From the NCBI RefSeq assembly GCF_012273015.1, contig NZ_CP050954.1:310001-374000 (forward strand): DNA of 64,000 bases, written 5' to 3'. Shown piece by piece: positions 1-7,865 of this stretch; position 1 is the first letter of the stretch; the number at the start of each line of letters is the position of its first letter. The notes under the pieces are model-generated. The model had not been told where the DNA came from and did no database searches. It worked only from the letters and a program-made list of their open reading frames with translations. The position numbers and the translations under genes are program-made. The stretch comes from Hymenobacter sp. BT18. GTDB taxonomy: Bacteria > Bacteroidota > Bacteroidia > Cytophagales > Hymenobacteraceae.

Positions 1-732
1 GGCTACCGAGAGCAGGGCAAAGGCGTAAGAGGCCCGCTCCCGTACTTTCTGGTAGTGCACGTATTTGGTAAAAGGCCCATCGGGCACGTCCACGGCCGTT
101 ATCAGCTCACCTTTCTCCAGGTTGGTGTCTTTCTCCGGGGTGTCGCCGGGCAGGCGGTGGAAGTCGATAAACGGAATGCGCCGCTCCCCTTTTGGACCGC
201 TTACCAGCACGGTAGCATCCAGGGCTACTAAGGCTACGCTCATGTCGGAGGGGTGCACGGCAATGCACTTGTCGCTAAAGCCGAAGATGGCGTGCATGCG
301 GTTGATGCCTTCCAACGCACCGCAGCCCGAGCCCGGCTCCCGCTTGTTGCAGGGCATGGCCAGGTCGTAAAAATACGAGCAGCGGGTGCGCTGCAGCATA
401 TTGCCGCCCACGGTGGCCATGTTACGCAGCTGAGCCGAAGCCCCGGCGTTCAGGGCCTGGGCCAGCAGCGGCTGCCGCTCCCGCACCTGCTTGTCGTCGG
501 CCACCGTGGAGTTCAAAGCCAGGGCCCCGATGCGCAGCTTGCCCGGGTCGGCGTCGATGCGGGCCAGGGGCAGGCGGTTGATGTCAACCAGCTTCTGGGG
601 CGTGGCGATGCCGCGCTTCATGAGGTCTACCAGGTTGGTGCCGCCGGCAATAAAGGTGGCATTCGGGTCCTTGGCTACGGCATCGATGGCGGCCTGCTGC
701 TTGCTAGGCCGCACGTATTGAAACTGGTTCAT
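1..732 (-). CDS. paoB: PaoB-like FAD-binding subunit of a molybdenum aldehyde/xanthine oxidoreductase (partial)
   Basis: FAD-carrying middle subunit that passes electrons from the molybdenum subunit within a three-subunit aldehyde oxidoreductase. The N-terminal 244 or so residues are present and the C-terminus lies beyond base 1. The FAD-loop motif FIAGGTNLVDLMK is near residue 30 and GGNMLQRTRC near residue 110. Around residues 114-150 the cysteines in RTRC, PCNKREPGSGC and DKC match the extra [4Fe-4S] loop of E. coli PaoB (YagS), absent from simpler CoxM-type subunits. The ATG overlaps the TGA of the upstream [2Fe-2S] subunit by 4 bases, indicating translational coupling. The molybdopterin subunit should follow just outside the window. 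The substrate cannot be read from the sequence. Confidence 0.9.
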   Translation of the reverse strand, partial: MNQFQYVRPSKQQAAIDAVAKDPNATFIAGGTNLVDLMKRGIATPQKLVDINRLPLARIDADPGKLRIGALALNSTVADDKQVRERQPLLAQALNAGASAQLRNMATVGGNMLQRTRCSYFYDLAMPCNKREPGSGCGALEGINRMHAIFGFSDKCIAVHPSDMSVALVALDATVLVSGPKGERRIPFIDFHRLPGDTPEKDTNLEKGELITAVDVPDGPFTKYVHYQKVRERASYAFALLSVA

Positions 733-1361
733 ACCTTCTGTCCTCCGTTTTTCACTTCCTGAATGGCCGCCACAATGTTGGAGTAGGCCCCACACCGGCA
801 GATATTGCCGCTCATGTACTCCCGGATTTCGGCCTCCGAGCCGGCGTGCCCCTCGCGCACGCAAGCTACGGCTGACATAATCTGGCCCGGGGTACAGTAG
901 CCGCACTGAAATCCGTCGTGCTTCACGAAGGCTTCCTGCATGGGGTGCAGCTTGTCGCCCTCGGCCAGCCCTTCGATGGTGGTGATTTTCTTGCCTTCGT
1001 GCATCACGGCAAAGCTCAGGCAGCTGTTTACCCGCTGCCCATCCACGTGCACGGTGCAAGCCCCGCACTGGCCGTAGTCGCAGCCTTTCTTGGTGCCAGT
1101 GAGGTTCAGGTTTTCGCGCAGTAAGTCCAGCAGCGTGGTACGCGGCTCCACCGAGAGCTTGTGCTTTACGCCGTTCACCTCCAGCTTGAGGGGTACTTTT
1201 TCGAAGGCCGCGGCTACTTTTTCATCCAGCTCATTGGTAGCGGCCTGAACGACGGGCCCAGGCACAAAGGTCAAAGCCGTCAGCAGCGACGACTGTTTGA
1301 GGAAGGTGCGGCGGCTTTCGTCGTGGCCGGCCGGCTGTTCCAGGTCGGGAGGAAGAGACAT
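729..1361 (-). CDS. paoA: PaoA-like Tat-exported [2Fe-2S] subunit of a molybdenum aldehyde oxidoreductase
   Basis: Small iron-sulfur subunit of a periplasmic aldehyde oxidoreductase; 210 residues from the ATG at 1361. The open frame continues upstream to 1577, but that part is not protein-like and precedes the signal peptide. Residues 16-40 form a twin-arginine signal (SRRTFLKQSS then a hydrophobic stretch ending VVQA). The plant-type ferredoxin cluster is CDYGQCGACTVHVDG near residue 94 with a fourth Cys in NSC, and the helical second cluster uses CGYC (near 153) and CRC (near 188), the standard arrangement of the family. A Tat signal on this subunit fits periplasmic PaoA rather than cytoplasmic XdhC/CoxS forms. 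It overlaps the FAD subunit by 4 bases. Confidence 0.92.
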   Translation of the reverse strand: MSLPPDLEQPAGHDESRRTFLKQSSLLTALTFVPGPVVQAATNELDEKVAAAFEKVPLKLEVNGVKHKLSVEPRTTLLDLLRENLNLTGTKKGCDYGQCGACTVHVDGQRVNSCLSFAVMHEGKKITTIEGLAEGDKLHPMQEAFVKHDGFQCGYCTPGQIMSAVACVREGHAGSEAEIREYMSGNICRCGAYSNIVAAIQEVKNGGQKV

Positions 1362-1812
1362 AAGAAGAAAGGATATAACGGAAGAAGGCCAGATACTTTT
1401 GGACCCGCGTTGGGTGGGGCTGGTTATTACCGACTGACCCACCCACCGGCTGCCACGGACAATAAAGTCAGTTAAGGTGGGAAAAGATTTGCCGGCCCAA
1501 ACTAATAAGGAAATTACCGGTACCAGGCCGCGCTGATACGTATACGGGAAGCCCACGCCGGAGGCACGAACAAACAACGGAAAAATGCGGCGGAAGGTAA
1601 GCGGGTGGGCAGGGCAACTAAACGGTGACCAACCCGCAGGGCTGTAGGGCCCGGCCCCGAGGGAAACTGGCGCATCCTATCCAGGGGCGGCCCGGCACGG
1701 GGGCCGAATGCCTCATGCAACGTTTCGGCAGGAAGGCCGCTCCTAGCTATGGGTTAACGCCCGTTCCATAGAGCTAGTGCCCGTATTTTCCAACTTCCCC
1801 CTCCTTACCACG
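1362..1812. other. Intergenic region of 451 bp
   Basis: No convincing gene. Short open frames on the minus strand (1514-1720, 1743-1931) have no recognisable composition or domain. The region must hold the promoter of the paoAB operon (leftward) and of the peptide/MNIO pair (rightward). A TACTTTTG box at 1394-1401 points right, but the next gene in that direction is more than 400 bases away. Confidence 0.4.
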
Positions 1813-1980
1813 ATGAAATTACCCAAAGCTTTGCTAGGTGCCATGCTCGTTGGCATTACGGTGCACGCTACCGGCTGCGCCAAGAAAGGCACGCCCGAAC
1901 CGGCGGGCGAAAAAGTAAGCAAGGACGGCAAAGAAGTCCCCCAACTGCCCGATAATTGCCCGGCCTGCGGACGCGGCTAA
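1813..1980 (+). CDS. Small lipoprotein-like peptide with C-terminal NCPACGRG; candidate MNIO RiPP precursor
   Basis: A 55-residue peptide. Residues 1-21 are a hydrophobic signal with the lipobox-like HATGC (Cys22); residues 23-47 are charged and linker-like; the last eight residues are NCPACGRG with Cys49 and Cys52 as a CxxC pair. The start is the ATG at 1813; an upstream in-frame ATG (1777) would put charged and polar residues before the signal. The MNIO (DUF692) gene starts 25 bases downstream. Short peptides with this layout next to a DUF692 enzyme match, from memory, the chryseobasin-related MNIO-class RiPP peptides of Bacteroidota, whose C-terminal cysteines are modified. That assignment is inferred from the motif and the neighbour; alternatively it is simply a small lipoprotein. 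Confidence 0.72.
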   Translation: MKLPKALLGAMLVGITVHATGCAKKGTPEPAGEKVSKDGKEVPQLPDNCPACGRG

Positions 1981-2005
1981 AAGCGTTGGCTCTGCCCCCG
2001 CCGTT

Positions 2006-3142
2006 ATGACTAAGCCGCCGACCATTTTTGCTGCCCTTGCCCTTAACCTGGACGCAGATATGCTGGCAGCGGCTTTCCCTTTACTGGCCGATGGGTCCGT
2101 TGGCGCGCTGGAATGGTCTTTTGATGCGCTATCAGGAGCAAACACGCCGGTGTGGTTTACGGAGTTGTTGCATGCTTTCAGCAAAGAGCAGCGGCTAATT
2201 GGGCATGGCGTCTTTTTTTCGCTGCTTTCAGCCCGCTGGACCACCGAGCAGCAGCAATGGCTCCAGCGCCTCAACCAATTGGCACGGCAATTTTCCTTCA
2301 ACCACGTTACCGAGCATTTTGGCTTTTTCACGGGCCAGAACTTCCACTCCGGGGCGCCCTTACCCGTTCCCTATACCGCGGCCACCCTCCGGATCGGGCA
2401 GGATCGGCTGTGCCGGATCAGCGAAGCCTGCAGCTGTCCGGTAGGACTTGAAAATCTGGCCTTTGCGTATTCCCTGGAAGAAGTAAAACGCCACGGTGAG
2501 TTCCTGGATAAGTTGCTGACCCCGGTTAATGGGTTTCTCATCCTGGATTTGCACAATCTTTACTGCCAGCTCCACAATTTCTCTATTTCCTACGAGGAGC
2601 TTATCGCACTCTACCCCCTGGAAGAGGTGCGGGAAATTCATATTTCGGGCGGCAGCTGGGCGGATTCTTCCCTATTGCCCGACAAAAAGATCCGCCGCGA
2701 CACCCACGACGATGCTGTCCCGGACGAGGTGTTTTCTCTGCTAAAGGCAACCATGCCCCGGTGCCCGCATCTGAAATACGTAGTCCTAGAGCAGCTAGGT
2801 AATGGCTTGCAAACTGAGCACAGCCAAACCCGCTTCCGCCAGGATTTTCTGCGGATGCAAAAGCTGGTTGCCCAGCAAAATCAGGAGTCGAGACCGACAG
2901 ATTACCACTTCCTCCCCCGGCAGCCCGTTGTTTCCGGACCCGTCGAAGAAGATGTCCGGCTTTATGCACAGCAGCAGCAGCTTTCTCACATCCTCGAAAC
3001 GGCCCATTCCTACGAGGAAGCCCACCAGCGGCTACTTTTGTCGTCTTTGGCCCAATCGGAATGGCAAATCGAGCAGTGGGCACCTTATATGCTGGAAACG
3101 GCGCTGGGTATTGCCCAGAAGTGGCAGCTTAAGCCCAGTTGA
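2006..3142 (+). CDS. DUF692 family multinuclear non-heme iron oxidase (MNIO), RiPP-modifying
   Basis: TIM-barrel metalloenzyme of the MbnB/DUF692 class, which oxidatively rearranges cysteine residues of precursor peptides using an iron cluster. Ligand-type residues are visible in the usual order: GHGVFF (His67), NHVTEHFGF (His100, Glu103, His104), GLENLA (Glu149, Asn150), LDLHNLYC (Asp181, His183, Asn184), EIHISGG (His212), RDTHDDAVPDEVF (Asp232, His234, Asp235), and VLEQLG (Glu262). The protein is 378 residues against roughly 280 for a plain family member; the surplus is a C-terminal segment from about residue 290. The 55-residue Cys-containing peptide lies 25 bases upstream and is the obvious substrate. 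No separate partner (MbnC, DUF2063 or ChrI-like) is seen. Confidence 0.85.
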   Translation: MTKPPTIFAALALNLDADMLAAAFPLLADGSVGALEWSFDALSGANTPVWFTELLHAFSKEQRLIGHGVFFSLLSARWTTEQQQWLQRLNQLARQFSFNHVTEHFGFFTGQNFHSGAPLPVPYTAATLRIGQDRLCRISEACSCPVGLENLAFAYSLEEVKRHGEFLDKLLTPVNGFLILDLHNLYCQLHNFSISYEELIALYPLEEVREIHISGGSWADSSLLPDKKIRRDTHDDAVPDEVFSLLKATMPRCPHLKYVVLEQLGNGLQTEHSQTRFRQDFLRMQKLVAQQNQESRPTDYHFLPRQPVVSGPVEEDVRLYAQQQQLSHILETAHSYEEAHQRLLLSSLAQSEWQIEQWAPYMLETALGIAQKWQLKPS

Positions 3143-3226
3143 TCCATAAAGCTACTCCAGCCACTGTGCTGACCGATCTTTTGCACGCTGCCACAGCCCA
3201 AGGCCAAGGCGCCATTGGCGAAGCCA

Positions 3227-3514
3227 CTATGCCGCCGCTGAGGTAGAAATGGCCGGGGGTATGCCCACTGCCTGCATGACGTGGAAAACCACCAGCTCCC
3301 GACTAATCATCTTCTCTCTCAGAGGCAGCGTCATCAGGTAGCGGTCGGCTACGTAATGAATAGCCTGCGAGGGGCCCAACACCTGCCAGCCCAAGCGGCT
3401 GATAGTAACTGAAGTAAGTATTTGATCAGCCAGCCGGAATTCAAATACCAACGACTCGGCATTCGGGTTTTGTAAAGCGACGAACAAGGCGGGTCGAACA
3501 ACCATCATTACCAT
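3227..3514 (-). CDS. Hypothetical protein, convergent to the MNIO gene
   Basis: A 95-residue frame with balanced composition and no recognised domain. It begins with several alternative starts (Met at residues 1, 3 and 4) and is preceded by an AT-rich stretch containing an imperfect palindrome at 3519-3545, which would suit a promoter or operator. It may be a small cytoplasmic protein; nothing ties it to the neighbouring MNIO gene beyond proximity. It could also be a chance frame. Confidence 0.4.
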   Translation of the reverse strand: MVMMVVRPALFVALQNPNAESLVFEFRLADQILTSVTISRLGWQVLGPSQAIHYVADRYLMTLPLREKMISRELVVFHVMQAVGIPPAISTSAAA

Positions 3515-3518
3515 CTAT

Positions 3519-3545
3519 ATTAGTTATCATATGCAATATACTAAT
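3519..3545. promoter_or_regulatory. AT-rich imperfect palindrome upstream of the 3227-3514 gene
   Basis: Arms ATTAGT (3519-3524) and ACTAAT (3540-3545) surround a central CATATG. It lies 5 bases before the leftward start codon in an unusually AT-rich patch. This is an operator- or promoter-like position, but no known factor is implied. Confidence 0.25.
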
Positions 3546-3774
3546 TTTGTTAGCAATTATCTGCTGCCTTCATCAATTGTTGCGCATGATCCTGCACGGA
3601 CGCCTCTTCTGTGGTAGTGCTTGTCCAGTGCCTGCTTGTTCAGCTTTATGCCATAACGGTCATTAATCTTCAGCCCTTAGCCAACTTTCTCTAGAGTCCA
3701 GGCAACGATTATATTCTGCATTTCCGTTAGCTTCCGCTCGAATTGCCTGCATATCCTTTATCATAGCCTGGCCC

Positions 3775-4149
3775 ATGGAGTATCTGCACTTGCTTGCCCT
3801 TGTCCTGATTGGTTTTGTGGCTGTTATTCACCTCTATATTCTGTGGCTAGAAATGTTTGCTTGGACCACCCGCGGCCCTAAAGTATTTCGCAACATTCCG
3901 GCCTCATTATTTCCGGCCACCCGGGTATTGGCTGCTAACCAAGGATTATACAATGGTTTTCTGGCGGCCGGGCTGGTTTGGTCGCTCTTCATTCCCGACT
4001 CTTCCTGGCAGCGGTATGTGGCCAGCTTCTTTCTTGGCTGCGTGGCCATAGCCGGGCTCTATGGAGCGGCCACCGCCAGCCACCGCATTCTGTATGTGCA
4101 GACGCTGCCAGCGGCGCTGGGGCTGCTCCTGTTGGCGCTGACAAACTAA
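3775..4149 (+). CDS. DUF1304 family small membrane protein
   Basis: A 124-residue integral membrane protein of four predicted helices (about residues 5-27, 50-72, 80-100, 104-122). The family signature is clear: an N-terminal helix with ExF near residue 27, NQGLYNGFLAAGL at 55-67, then FFLG, AGLYGAATA and a C-terminal VQTLPAALGLLLL. DUF1304 proteins have no established biochemical role. The gene stands alone with about 70 bases before the next rightward gene. Confidence 0.85.
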   Translation: MEYLHLLALVLIGFVAVIHLYILWLEMFAWTTRGPKVFRNIPASLFPATRVLAANQGLYNGFLAAGLVWSLFIPDSSWQRYVASFFLGCVAIAGLYGAATASHRILYVQTLPAALGLLLLALTN

Positions 4150-4218
4150 CGCTCAAGGTCCTGGCTGTTTGCCGGGGCCATCAATTGCGCAGCCCCCAAC
4201 CTTTCGTTTGCCGCATTT

Positions 4219-4635
4219 ATGATGCCTGCCCTTCCCTACGTCGCCTCTGCTTTTGTTTCGCTGACGTACCAGGCCGGGCAGCATGTAGCCTTGCAATGGA
4301 AGCTGTCCGACGGGTCAGAAGCTGAGCTCAAAGCACTGTATACCCACGTTTTGCAGGTGATGATAGCCCACCGGGCTCCCCGCCTTTTGAGCGACCATCG
4401 CCTGCGGCCCCCCATGTCCATGAGCTTGCAGCACTGGCTGCAAACGGAATGGATTCCTCAGGCAATTCGCGAGGCCCGTTACAGCCATTGTGCCATCGTG
4501 GAAAGCAGCAACCCTATTGGCCGGCTGGCGGCCCGAGCCATCGGGATGGCCGTGAACCCCACCCTGGCAGTTCAATACTTTCAAACCTCAGAAGAGGCTG
4601 CTGCTTGGCTGCGGCAAGCCTCGCCAGCGCGGTAG
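4219..4635 (+). CDS. STAS/SpoIIAA-like hypothetical protein
   Basis: 138 residues. The layout resembles the small SpoIIAA-like (STAS-type) proteins common in Hymenobacter: an N-terminal beta strand ending in LQWKL, a helix carrying the ALYTHVLQVMIAH stretch, the DHRLRPPMS loop followed by a Trp-rich helix (LQHWLQTEWIPQ), and a final EEAAAWLRQ helix. No catalytic residues are evident. It is probably cytoplasmic and its role is unknown. The family call is by pattern resemblance only. Confidence 0.6.
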   Translation: MMPALPYVASAFVSLTYQAGQHVALQWKLSDGSEAELKALYTHVLQVMIAHRAPRLLSDHRLRPPMSMSLQHWLQTEWIPQAIREARYSHCAIVESSNPIGRLAARAIGMAVNPTLAVQYFQTSEEAAAWLRQASPAR

Positions 4636-4965
4636 CCCCCAACCAGAAACGGAGCCAGAGTACCTGCTGCACCTCATTCTGCTTGCGAGTAAGGGAGCCT
4701 TGTGTACTACTTTGCCTTTTTTGCCGGATCGACGCAGGGCCAATGCAATATTTACTTCTAACTGATTAAAAGATACTTACTGTAAAACAAGCTGGTTTTT
4801 CGATGGATTGGCCATCGTATACCGGTAAAGCAACGGGAGTACACTTCGCTGGGACTTCCCCAACTTTGCTCGTAGGCAACTGGTCGCATTGCCTGTAGAA
4901 TCAAAGTTTTTGCAACTGCTTATCTGCGTAGAGATGTAGCGCGGCAGCAGACGCTTGTTTTCATT
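4636..4965. other. Intergenic region of 330 bp
   Basis: No gene recognised. The minus-strand open frame running through here into the HPP gene (to 5511) is Arg/Gln/His-rich antisense. The stretch around 4740-4800 is AT-rich and could hold the promoter of the HPP gene, but no exact TAnnTTTG box is present. Confidence 0.35.
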
Positions 4966-5574
4966 ATGCGCACAAAAATACGCCGCCAGGCCCGGCGGAT
5001 GAAGATCATCGTGTACCAGGAAACACTCTTTGACTACAAAGAGCATTTGTGGACGTTTCTGGGTGCTTTCGTGGGAATTGGAATTATCGGTTTGCTCAAC
5101 CGTCACCGCCTCCCCACGGATGCGCCTTTGCTGATTGGTTCGTTTGGAGCGTCTTCGGTCCTGGTGTACGGGGTCATCAATAGTCCGCTGGCCCAGCCGC
5201 GCAACCTGCTCGGCGGCCATGTACTGAGTGCCTTTATTGGCGTGACGCTGTACCGCTGCATGCCGCAGGAGCTGTGGCTGGCGGCGGCCCTGGCCGTGTC
5301 TCTTTCCATTGTGGGCATGCAAATAACCAAGACGCTGCACCCGCCCGGTGGGGCTACGGCACTGATTGCCGTTATTGGCTCGCCCCAACTGAAGGCGCTG
5401 GGGTACAGTTACGTGTTCATGCCTGTGCTGTCGGGGGCGGTGGTACTGCTGCTGGTAGCGCTGGTGTTCAACAACCTTTCCCCCACGCGCCATTACCCTA
5501 CCAACAAGCATTGGTACCGAATCTGGCAGCGCCGGTACTATGTGAAGGCCCTTAGGCGGCTGACGAATTCGTAA
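4966..5574 (+). CDS. HPP family integral membrane protein
   Basis: Four-helix membrane protein, 202 residues. The family-defining motif is in TLHPPGGATALIAV (about residues 123-136), preceded by LIGSFGASSVLVYG and AQPRNLLGGHVLSA, which are also typical of the HPP family. Cyanobacterial and plant members have been linked to nitrite transport across membranes, but the function in Bacteroidota is not established. The first 11 residues are basic; a second ATG at 4999 (MKIIVYQ) is an equally good start. Confidence 0.88.
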   Translation: MRTKIRRQARRMKIIVYQETLFDYKEHLWTFLGAFVGIGIIGLLNRHRLPTDAPLLIGSFGASSVLVYGVINSPLAQPRNLLGGHVLSAFIGVTLYRCMPQELWLAAALAVSLSIVGMQITKTLHPPGGATALIAVIGSPQLKALGYSYVFMPVLSGAVVLLLVALVFNNLSPTRHYPTNKHWYRIWQRRYYVKALRRLTNS

Positions 5575-5697
5575 GTTGCCATCGGCAAGGGCGCTTCGCT
5601 GACGTATTCTGTACCTTCAATCCCGCTTAGCGGCGGCCCCTTCTCAGCATGCCGCTGGAGGCACAACCGGGCAAGAACTAACTGAACTGCTATAGCC

Positions 5698-6120
5698 GTG
5701 ACTATCCCCGCCAATGACCGTAAGGCCTCGAATCTGCTGCTCTTGAGTGGGGGACTGATTTTACTTGCTTACATCAAAGAACTCCCTTCTTTCTTCGACC
5801 GGATTTTAGCGAAAGAAACGCCTGGCGCCATTTGGGTCCTGGGCGTACTTTTCATTACTTATCTATGCACCTTGGTCGTGGGCATACGTCGGGGCAACCG
5901 CTGGGCCAAGATTACCTTCATTGTGGTCAGTATCTTGGGTATCACACAGATCTTATCCCGATTAGTGAGCACCTCACACATCCCCAGCGCCCTATCTCTG
6001 AAATTCTCTTTGACACTGATGGCCTCAGTTGTACGATACTGGGCAGCCTTCATCGTAGCTCGCGACCTGCTGCGCCAGCCAGTATCCGAAGAGGCCGGGG
6101 GTTCGGTGGGGCAAGGGTGA
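5698..6120 (+). CDS. Hypothetical four-helix membrane protein
   Basis: 140 residues from a GTG start. There are predicted membrane segments at about residues 12-28, 42-64, 72-90 and 100-120, joined by short loops; RRGNRWAK after the second helix is a positive cytoplasmic loop. No family is recognised. It ends 32 bases before the ATPase-Toprim gene and may mark the left edge of the defence island. Its base composition sits between that of the GC-rich core and the AT-rich defence genes. Confidence 0.6.
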   Translation: MTIPANDRKASNLLLLSGGLILLAYIKELPSFFDRILAKETPGAIWVLGVLFITYLCTLVVGIRRGNRWAKITFIVVSILGITQILSRLVSTSHIPSALSLKFSLTLMASVVRYWAAFIVARDLLRQPVSEEAGGSVGQG

Positions 6121-6152
6121 TTGAATTAATCACACCTTGAACGGCTCTACTT

Positions 6153-7808
6153 ATGCCTATTAATACGCTTCAAATCCCATCGCAACAGGGCACAAATATT
6201 GACACTAATCCCTACGCCGAGATTGGCCCTACGAGTTCCATTGTCATCGTTGGGGCAAATGGTTCAGGCAAAACACGCTTGGGCGCTTGGCTTGAATTTA
6301 ATGGCCCACAACACAGACTGGTTCACCGTGTTGGAGCGCAAAAAATGCTAAATTTCCCAGAATCCTCAAGTCCAGTCGCTCTTGAGGACGCGTACTTAAG
6401 TTTCAAAGCTGTTGTTGATTCAAGTAGCTTGGTTAACAACAGGGAGCATTTTTCAAGAACTGAAACTAAAATTCATCAAAAATGGCAAGGTGATGCTGCG
6501 ACGGGCACCGTAAATGATTTCAGGCATCTTATGATCTATTTGATGTCCGAGCAGTATGAAATTGTATTAGCTTACGCCCAGCAGGCGGAACAAACAGCCA
6601 TCTATAAAAAACCTGTTGCTACTAAACTGGGGCGAATTAAGCGCATCTGGGAGCATGTTATACGTCATCGACAACTTATAATCAAAGCCAGCGCTATTGA
6701 TGTAAAGTTAGTAGAAACATCGGATGCGAATAATTACAAAGCCAGTCAAATGAGTGATGGGGAGAGAGCAGCCTTTTATCTTATCGGTCAATGCTTAGCA
6801 GTTCCAGAAAATAGTATAATTGTCGTTGATGAACCTGAAGTGCATCTGCATCGTGTTGTTCAGTCCACGTTGTGGGATGCAATTGAGCAAGAACGGCCCG
6901 ACTGCTTGTTTGTTTATCTAACGCATGACCTTGACTTTGCTGCTTCTAGAATTGCAGCTAAGAAAATCTGGATTAAGAGCTACGATGGTAAATTTTGGGA
7001 CTGGCGGGAAGTACCCGCTGAATCAGAAGGCTTGCCCGAAGAAGTACTTCTCGCTGTTTTAGGTAGTCGCCGGCCCGTAGTCTTCACCGAAAGAACGCGA
7101 GGCGGCACCGAGCACACCCTCTTCTCTCGTCTTTACCCAGGCTGGACTATCATGCCCCAGGGTAGCTGCGAGCAAGTCATCCAAGCCACGAAATCGTTTA
7201 GTGACCTCAAACACCTGCACGGCTTAGAGTGCCGCGGCATCATCGACTTGGATTTCCGCACTCAGGAAGAAGTAGCAGACTTACACAGCAAGGGCATTTA
7301 TGCGCTAAATGTGCAGGAAATTGAAAACCTACTGATCACCGAGGATGTTCTGACAGCTGTCGTTCGCCACGCTATTGAATCTGGTACTATCGAGGGTACA
7401 GTGTCTGATAAAGTTACTCAGATTAAGCAGTTTGCTTTTGGCCTTCTAGCTAGGGATAAGGACCAAATTGTTTCCCGAAAAGCCAGTTGGGAGGTTGAAA
7501 AAGCTCTTCGGAAGTTTGATGCTAGAGCAGTTGGCCTAGATGCGTTGAAGCAAGCTTTAGCGGATACTGCAGCTCTCAATGTGGATGCGCTTTATGCGCC
7601 ATTAGAGCAGGAGATAAGTCGCGTTTTAACTGAGCAAGATTACCCAGCGCTGCTACGGTTGTACAACAACAAGGGGCTAGCAAAGCAGGTAGGTAAATTC
7701 TTTGGTATTCAGAAGTCTTACCCAGATTATGTGAAAGGCTTAATCAGCCTTAGCAAAGGAGAATTAATTCTTCAAGCCCTTGCGGCTTCGGCGCCAGTTT
7801 TGAGTTAG
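6153..7808 (+). CDS. ABC-type ATPase fused to DUF4435/Toprim nuclease; PARIS-like (AriA-AriB fusion) defence protein
   Basis: 551 residues in two parts. Residues 1-290 form an ABC/SMC-like ATPase: Walker A GANGSGKT (34-41), signature MSDGERA (200-206), Walker B IIVVDEPEVH (222-231) and switch His in LTHDLD (His258). Residues 305-520 resemble the DUF4435/Toprim domain: acidic FTERTRGGTE (Glu313, Glu320), GIIDLDF with the Asp365-x-Asp367 pair, and NVQEIENLL (Glu389, Glu391). In PARIS the ATPase AriA holds the DUF4435 nuclease AriB until phage anti-restriction proteins trigger release; single-gene fusions of the two are known. OLD-family nucleases share the ATPase-Toprim plan and are the main alternative. 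Lower GC than the flanks suggests acquisition. A TIR-TPR gene follows 57 bases later. Confidence 0.8.
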   Translation: MPINTLQIPSQQGTNIDTNPYAEIGPTSSIVIVGANGSGKTRLGAWLEFNGPQHRLVHRVGAQKMLNFPESSSPVALEDAYLSFKAVVDSSSLVNNREHFSRTETKIHQKWQGDAATGTVNDFRHLMIYLMSEQYEIVLAYAQQAEQTAIYKKPVATKLGRIKRIWEHVIRHRQLIIKASAIDVKLVETSDANNYKASQMSDGERAAFYLIGQCLAVPENSIIVVDEPEVHLHRVVQSTLWDAIEQERPDCLFVYLTHDLDFAASRIAAKKIWIKSYDGKFWDWREVPAESEGLPEEVLLAVLGSRRPVVFTERTRGGTEHTLFSRLYPGWTIMPQGSCEQVIQATKSFSDLKHLHGLECRGIIDLDFRTQEEVADLHSKGIYALNVQEIENLLITEDVLTAVVRHAIESGTIEGTVSDKVTQIKQFAFGLLARDKDQIVSRKASWEVEKALRKFDARAVGLDALKQALADTAALNVDALYAPLEQEISRVLTEQDYPALLRLYNNKGLAKQVGKFFGIQKSYPDYVKGLISLSKGELILQALAASAPVLS

Positions 7809-7865
7809 CTTGGGGATAGGAATGCATTCTTAAAATATTAAACAAAAAAACAATAGACAATAAAC

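Noticed and set aside
1394..1401. TACTTTTG box on the plus strand
   Set aside because: No gene begins within 400 bases downstream on that strand, so it is most likely a chance match.
4777..5511. 244-codon minus-strand frame over the HPP gene
   Set aside because: Arg/His/Gln-rich translation and no motif; overlaps a well-defined membrane gene.
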